From Ficedula albicollis (taxonomy: Eukaryota > Chordata > Aves > Passeriformes > Muscicapidae): a DNA stretch of 64,000 nt. Shown piece after piece: positions 58,601 to 64,000 of the stretch (position 1 is the first letter of the stretch; every line of letters starts with the position of its first letter). Location: NCBI RefSeq assembly GCF_000247815.1, contig NC_021686.1:12588562-12652561 (forward strand), in the 5' to 3' direction. Position numbers and translations under genes: made by a program. The notes below the pieces were generated by a model. That model saw nothing but the letters and a program-made list of their open reading frames with translations, did not search any database and was not told where the DNA came from.

Positions 58601-60756
58601 AAGGCAGTGCCTCTCCTGGCTGACAGCTCCTGCAGTGCTTCCAGCTCTTCCAGAGCAGCTGCATACCCTTACCCCTGTGGGGAGAAGGGCCTTGGGCTTG
58701 GCATTCCCCTCCCTAAAGTGAGGTGAGCATCCCTCCTCTCTACCCTGTGGATTTAAAGCACATGTGGCAGGGACTGTCTCTCCACACCACAGTGTGCTTA
58801 GGAAGTGCAGGCTCAAATCCTCAGCCACAGTGATGGGGACAGGAGTGTGCAGGGGCAGGGAACCAGCTGAGCATCACAAGCCAGGGTGACAATGGCCCTT
58901 TTGCCCCCACTGCCTTGGGCTTGCCTCTGATAGCTCATTACAGCCTGCCTTTGATCACTCTCCTCTTCCCTGCTCTTTACTTGGAGATGCTGGAGAGCTT
59001 TCCTGACCAGTATCATCGAAAAGGACGTTTTTACTTCCAAAATATACAACTTAATTAGAACTGTGAAGGGAGAGAGCAGCCAGTCCATAAAAAACACCCA
59101 GTCTGTGACAATCTCTGTACTGACTCTGTGGGAACTGGGGACAAGAGACAGCTGGGTTTCAGTGGTGGTTTCCCAAATGTTAGAAATACCACTCAGGTCC
59201 TGGACAAAATGGGGTTCTTCCACTGCAAGAGAAGGGTTGGGTGTGGAAATGCCCTCACCTGCAGTCAAACATGCTTTTCTGAATTGGGACCCACTGGAAG
59301 CAGGGACTGAGTAACTGCAGACAGCAGCAGAGAGACCCTTGTCTAAATCATCACCCTGCAAACACACCTCGTGTTTGAATGCTTGAGTACCCACTGTCAC
59401 CCACAGACTTGCTCCCTGAACTGGGACCATTTCCAGGTGCCAGGGCCATCTCCCTGCAGGCAGCAGGGCAGAGCCATGGCACAGGAGGAGTGTGTTTGCA
59501 TCCAGCTGCCAGCTGTGGGCAGGACCTGCCTAGCAAAAGAGGTCCAGTCTGCCCCACGAAACAGCTGACACCTTAAAAATTGATGGGGTTCATTTCCTGC
59601 CTCTGTGCACTTACTTGGAGCAGCAGCTCTGCCATTACCAGCAGTGTCCACATTAATTACTATCACAGCCCAAGTACCTTGGCATGCTCCCCTGCCTGTC
59701 CCAGCAGCGACCTGCATTTCCCTCCCCTCGGGACCTTGGCATGGCTGGGATTCCAGAGCTGCCTGGGGAGGAGGACAGGCAGTCAGGCAGCTCTGCTGGC
59801 AGGTGGGCTCTGCTCCAGGCTCACCTGCAGCACGGGGCTCCTTCCCTCCCTCAGCATCAGTGCTGCCCCATCTCTGGGGCATGGGCTTTTTTCCACGTGG
59901 CATAAACGATTTAAATATTCATTGGAGACTGACTTCATGGCTGGGTGGTGGCAGCACTTCTCCTGGGATCATCTGGAGTCCTTGCACTGAGTCCCTTTAG
60001 GTTTGAGCCCCAGGGATCAGCCTCATCCTTCCACTACAGAGCCCTTCTGAACAGAAACCTCCAGTTTCTAAGGAAAAAAGTCAAGTCATGGAAAAAAGCT
60101 TAGCTAAAAACAGCTCCTGAGGGATGGAGACAGGCTTTTCAATGCTCTGTTGGCTGCAGAAAATTGAAAATCTCGTATTTTCTGCATAAAATGCTGATTA
60201 ACCAGTACTAAACACAAGCATGTCTTAGACAGTAAAAGGGCATGCACAAAGAGATAAAGCACTAGAAATTAAGAGGTAATGGGAGTCAGCAACTGAAATA
60301 AAGCTTCTTCATCATGGACAGGGTTACATCTAACCCAGGTATCACACAGCCTAGTCAAAAGTCTGACCAAAAGTGTGCTTTGAATGCATGAACACACCAA
60401 AATCAGGACAGAGACTGACAAACACCAGAGAACAGAACATTCAATTGAGATGCTTCATTCCTGCCCTCTGCTATTCACCTCAAAACCTCATGGGAAACAC
60501 CAAGGCCACAAGCAATAGCTCCCCAGGAAAAGGTCTGTGAATTATCCTGGGTCACAGGCTGAACACCAAGTATCCGTGTCGCATCAGGAGGCAGACAGAG
60601 CCCTGGGATGCAGGAGCTGCAGTGTGGCCTGGGAGTCTCACAGAATCATTTCTTATCTCTTCAGGGCTGGTGAGGTCTACACTGGAGTAGATTCTGGTAT
60701 TGGCAGCTCGTATCAGAAAGGAGGTGGCGCTGCTGTAGGCAGCACAGAGCAAACAG

Positions 60757-61005
60757 GATGATCAGAGGTCTGTGAGACATGACCTACAAAGGAAGATTGA
60801 AAGAACTGGGTTATTTTGCCTAAAAGAGGTGATGGAAGAAGAGATGTGATAACAGTTTTCAAGTGCTTAAAAGGCTGCTGCTAAGGGGAAGAGAATAATC
60901 TGTTCTTTATGTCCATGGTGGACAGGACAAGAAATAATCAGCTTAAATTACAGCAAGAGAAATCAGGTTAGACTTGGGGACAAAAAAGGCTCGTGGAGCA
61001 AGGCA
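60757..61005 (+). mobile_element. Old CR1 LINE 3' UTR-region fragment
   Basis: The sequence follows the CR1 region upstream of its 3' tail: 'ctacaaaggaagattgaaag', 'aactgggttattttgcctaa', 'gaagagatgtgataacagtt', 'ttcaagtgcttaaaaggctg', 'gtccatggtggacaggacaa', then 'aattacagcaagagaaatc'. Each block is a diverged match to the avian CR1 consensus. The 3' tail proper was not found, so the copy is truncated or too decayed beyond 61000. Confidence 0.75.
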
Positions 61006-64000
61006 GTGGTTACCTGGGAGGTGGAGGGGCTCTGTCACTATGAACACAAATGCTGTTTGGGGACAGGCTGCAAACATCCATGGGGAGAGGGGGCTGCACC
61101 TCTCCATGCCCCTGTGGTGCCTCCAGCGTGAGTCTGGAGCTCCTGGATTGTCCAAAGTGAGATTGTCCTGCAGCAATCACTTCAGCTGGATGGACAAATC
61201 CCAGACATTTTGGCTTGTGGAATGATTCAAGATAGCAAAACTTGATTTGGTAGCAGACTGGGGGCACAAGTCAACGTTTTGGGTTATTTTTCTTGCAGTA
61301 AAGAAATACTTCAAAATTGATTTTCCTTTTCCCTCTCATCTCTTTCAGTCACTCAATTGTAACACAAACGAAGCGGAGCATCCCAGCCACGCCACACAGT
61401 CAAGCTGAAATGACACCATCCAAATGAAACCTGTTTGATAATGTCCTTGCTGAAAACAACAATGAAACCAATCTCTCTCCTCCAGACAATCGGGTGGGGT
61501 TGAATCACCAGTTCTGAGCGCACAGACTTGCCTGGAGATGTTTTTCAGCCAGTTCACAGGTTTGTTGCTACCAGAGAGACCAAAAGAAAATAAAAACAGG
61601 GCTCCTTCCGACCCAGCTGTGCCCCCAGTGAGCAGCAGCCACTGTGCCAGTGGCCGGGATGGGGGACCCACCACGAGCATCTCCACCCACCTCCACTCAG
61701 CAGCACCTCCTCCGTGCTGCTGAGCATGCACCTTGGGGCTGCTCATTAAGAGATTCTGTGTTCTCCTGAGGAATTATTATTACCCCTGGGTTCCAAGAGC
61801 AATCCTTTATTTTAAAAACCTGCCTCCAAATTAATTTTATATTTATTTACCCATAGAATCTTGGCTGGGGGTTCTGACAGTTGCGGGTTTTTGGAAAGGC
61901 CAAGTTTTAAATGGAGCTGACTCAGCAGAAGCTAACTTGATTGAAACAGTGCTTTTTGAGTTTAATCCATGCCTGGGCAGGATTGGAAACAAAGCAGCAG
62001 AAAATGGGCTCTTCCCAGCTTTGTTTTCTCCACAGGCTCTCGGCTCTGTGCAGCAAATGTTGTTGGTGACCCACAGGGCTGGGACTGAAGTGGAGGAGAG
62101 CAGAAGAGAGCTGGCAGGATCTCTGCTGTATATCCCATATTCTATTGATTTAAAGTTTAATACAGTTGAGATGAGAATCAAATAAAAAGAAGAAAAAGGA
62201 AGAAATAATGAAAAAAATTAAAATCCTGTAAGCAATTAATTTTCAGCCTCACTGCCCAGCATCAGTCTCAAGAAGGGGACTGGGGATGCAACTAATACTT
62301 AGATGATTAAAATATCTCTCCAGGATGTTCTGGTATAGGCAAGCCCTGCCATGGGGAACACTGTGCCAGTTCTTTTCTGCACTCCAACAGCAGCAAACTG
62401 GGACTTGGAGTCATTTTAACATAGCCCATGGAGCCAAACCTGCTTCTGCCTTCCTTTTCCCATGCTGTGAATCCTTAGCTGTGCCAGTCTGACTTCTGGA
62501 CACAATGGCAGCACACCCTGCTTGTGGATGCTTGTGGGGCAGTGCTGTCCCAAGCAGGTCTTGCCTGGGAGATGAGTGTCCCCTCCACAGCCCAGCCTTT
62601 TCCTCAGGCTCTCCTCATTCAAGAGCTGGAGCTGGAAGGAGAAGATGCATTACAGAGGATGGCCAAGCTGCCATGCCAGTGCAGCACTGGGGACTGCAGT
62701 TGGATCCTGTCCCAGGTAAACCAAGATTCCTTCAAGGAAAAATTCACTTTAGGCTCAAGAGAAAAATACAAAAGTGCTGAAAGTCGACCATCTTCTCGTA
62801 CCTGGGAGAGTGCCTGCTTCTGATGTCCTCACTGTTACGAGGTGCCTGAGTGACAGCCAGGCTATGAAATACAGCCAAGGGTTTTTGAATTGACAGCTAA
62901 TTCCACGTACAAGCAAAGCCTGAAAGACAGTCCAGAGCTGCTTAGCAAGAGCAGGCTAATAGCTAAGTACACAGCAGAGACCTAATGAGAACTCCAGTAT
63001 CTCCTAACTCCAGCTTCATTCACAAAGCCAAGAAATGGAAGTTGTCACTTAGTGTCCAATGGCCATGACAAATGTGCCAGTGGAGGTGCCCAGAAAGAAT
63101 AATACCATAAATTGGCATGGTGGCAGCTGCATTCATCAGCTCAAACAAGAGCTGGTCATCCATAAAATCCGTCAGGATCAAAGACCAGTTCTTCAACTCC
63201 AATGTTATTTCCACCTTCAGAGTGTGGGTGGAAATATGCTTGAAATTTGCCAGCAGCCCCAACAGATGTGTCACTTCTGCTGAGAGCCAATGCTGGATGG
63301 TGATCCAGGCTATGAAATGCTATTAATTTATTACAGCAAATGCTGGGAATCATCAGGGGATTCAAACCTGAACCCCCTTCTCCTCTGGGAGAAGCCCAGT
63401 GAGTGAGTGCAGCGTTATCTGCTGCTGTGCTGGCCAGGCAGTGACCTGTGCAGGGAGATAACTTCCCTCCAGGGCCCAGGATCCCATCCTGCCTTCCCCT
63501 GGGCAAAGGGGGGCATTCCCACGGTCACTTTTGACATCCTTCCCCTGGGGAATTGCTGGTGCAGGGGATGGTTTGCTCGCCCCAAGGTGGGTCATGATGC
63601 TGGGAGGGGAACAAGTCCCTGGTGAGGAGTTGCTGGGTGGTTTTTCCCTTTGCAGGGGAATACAGGTGATTTGAAGCCCCTGGGCCACCAAGAGTTGTGC
63701 AGTGTTATCGGTGCAACAGCTAATACAGATCACTCAATCCATAAAGATTTTAAGTCAAGGATTTGATGTTAATTATGGACCAAAACATTTAATAGCCCGT
63801 TTCACTTCCACAAGGCATTTTTTTAATTAAAAAATGATATATTGCACAAAAGAGGGGGGAAAGGAGAGAAATAATTGAAGATTATTTTATTCCAGAACAA
63901 CTTGAGGCAGGGAAGGCAGTAAAGAGACGATGTGTTGGGGAGTGTGATGGCAGCACCACAAGCCATGAACTGATGGCAGAGGAAGCCAGGAGGGAACAGT

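Larger units (their letters stand above)
43951..64000. other. Upstream flank / probable 5' intron of ELFN1
   Basis: About 20 kb upstream of the ELFN1 coding exon. I recognise no coding gene here. The longest open frame away from ELFN1 (minus strand 58813-59430, 205 codons) has no recognisable domain. Supported contents are listed separately: MIR-like fragments near 46200 and 54405, a solo LTR at 50247-50682, a 30-T tract at 51397, a short tandem array at 58384-58600, a CR1 fragment at 60757, and AT-rich candidate elements near 56460 and 57770. Noncoding first exons of ELFN1 and its promoter may lie here or beyond the window; I could not identify them. Confidence 0.6.

Noticed and set aside
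58813..59430. Minus-strand open frame of 205 codons
   Set aside because: No recognised family and no splice or promoter context. Considered a chance frame.
1..64000. CRISPR arrays, tRNA or rRNA genes, and bacterial or phage systems
   Set aside because: The repeats are tandem minisatellites without spacers, no cloverleaf or rRNA sequence was recognised, and the genes are vertebrate.

Overview
The window is vertebrate nuclear DNA, almost certainly from a bird. Bird-type evidence is the set of short CR1 LINE 3' tails with the avian 3'-end signature, the very old MIR-like SINE fragments, a class II (ERVK-like) solo LTR, and the order of two recognisable vertebrate genes. Bacterial or phage features (operons, ribosome binding sites, CRISPR arrays) are absent. 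The species cannot be named from the sequence alone.

Layout. Bases 1-22498 are read as part of the last intron of MAD1L1 (+ strand). No other coding exon was recognised there; the stretch holds MIR-like fragments, a CR1 tail, small tandem duplications, simple repeats and AT-rich blocks that could be conserved noncoding elements. Bases 22499-22657 are the terminal coding exon of MAD1L1, followed by its 3' UTR to a poly(A) signal at 23588-23593. Bases 23610 to about 40400 are intergenic: a CpG-rich block with a perfect CRE octamer (24.2-24.6 kb), a nested minisatellite (28.05-28.89 kb), CR1 and MIR-like fragments, and candidate noncoding elements. Bases 41499-43889 on the minus strand are the intact single-exon coding region of ELFN1 (796 aa). 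Its 3' flank contains a perfect 299-bp tandem duplication (40772-41369). From 43.9 kb to the end is upstream of the ELFN1 coding exon, probably 5' UTR intron and promoter-distal DNA. It contains the solo LTR (50247-50682, flanked by a 6-bp target-site duplication), MIR-like and CR1 fragments, a 30-T tract and AT-rich candidate elements.

The two genes lie tail to tail, as MAD1L1 and ELFN1 do in human. They are not known to act together: MAD1L1 is a mitotic checkpoint protein and ELFN1 a synaptic adhesion protein and PP1 regulator. I found no evidence of a new multi-gene system. The observations most worth a second look are the perfect 299-bp duplication beside the ELFN1 stop codon, the well-delimited solo LTR, the alternating 39-bp minisatellite, and several candidate regulatory blocks. 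The many other open frames in the window look like chance or repeat-driven frames and are not annotated.
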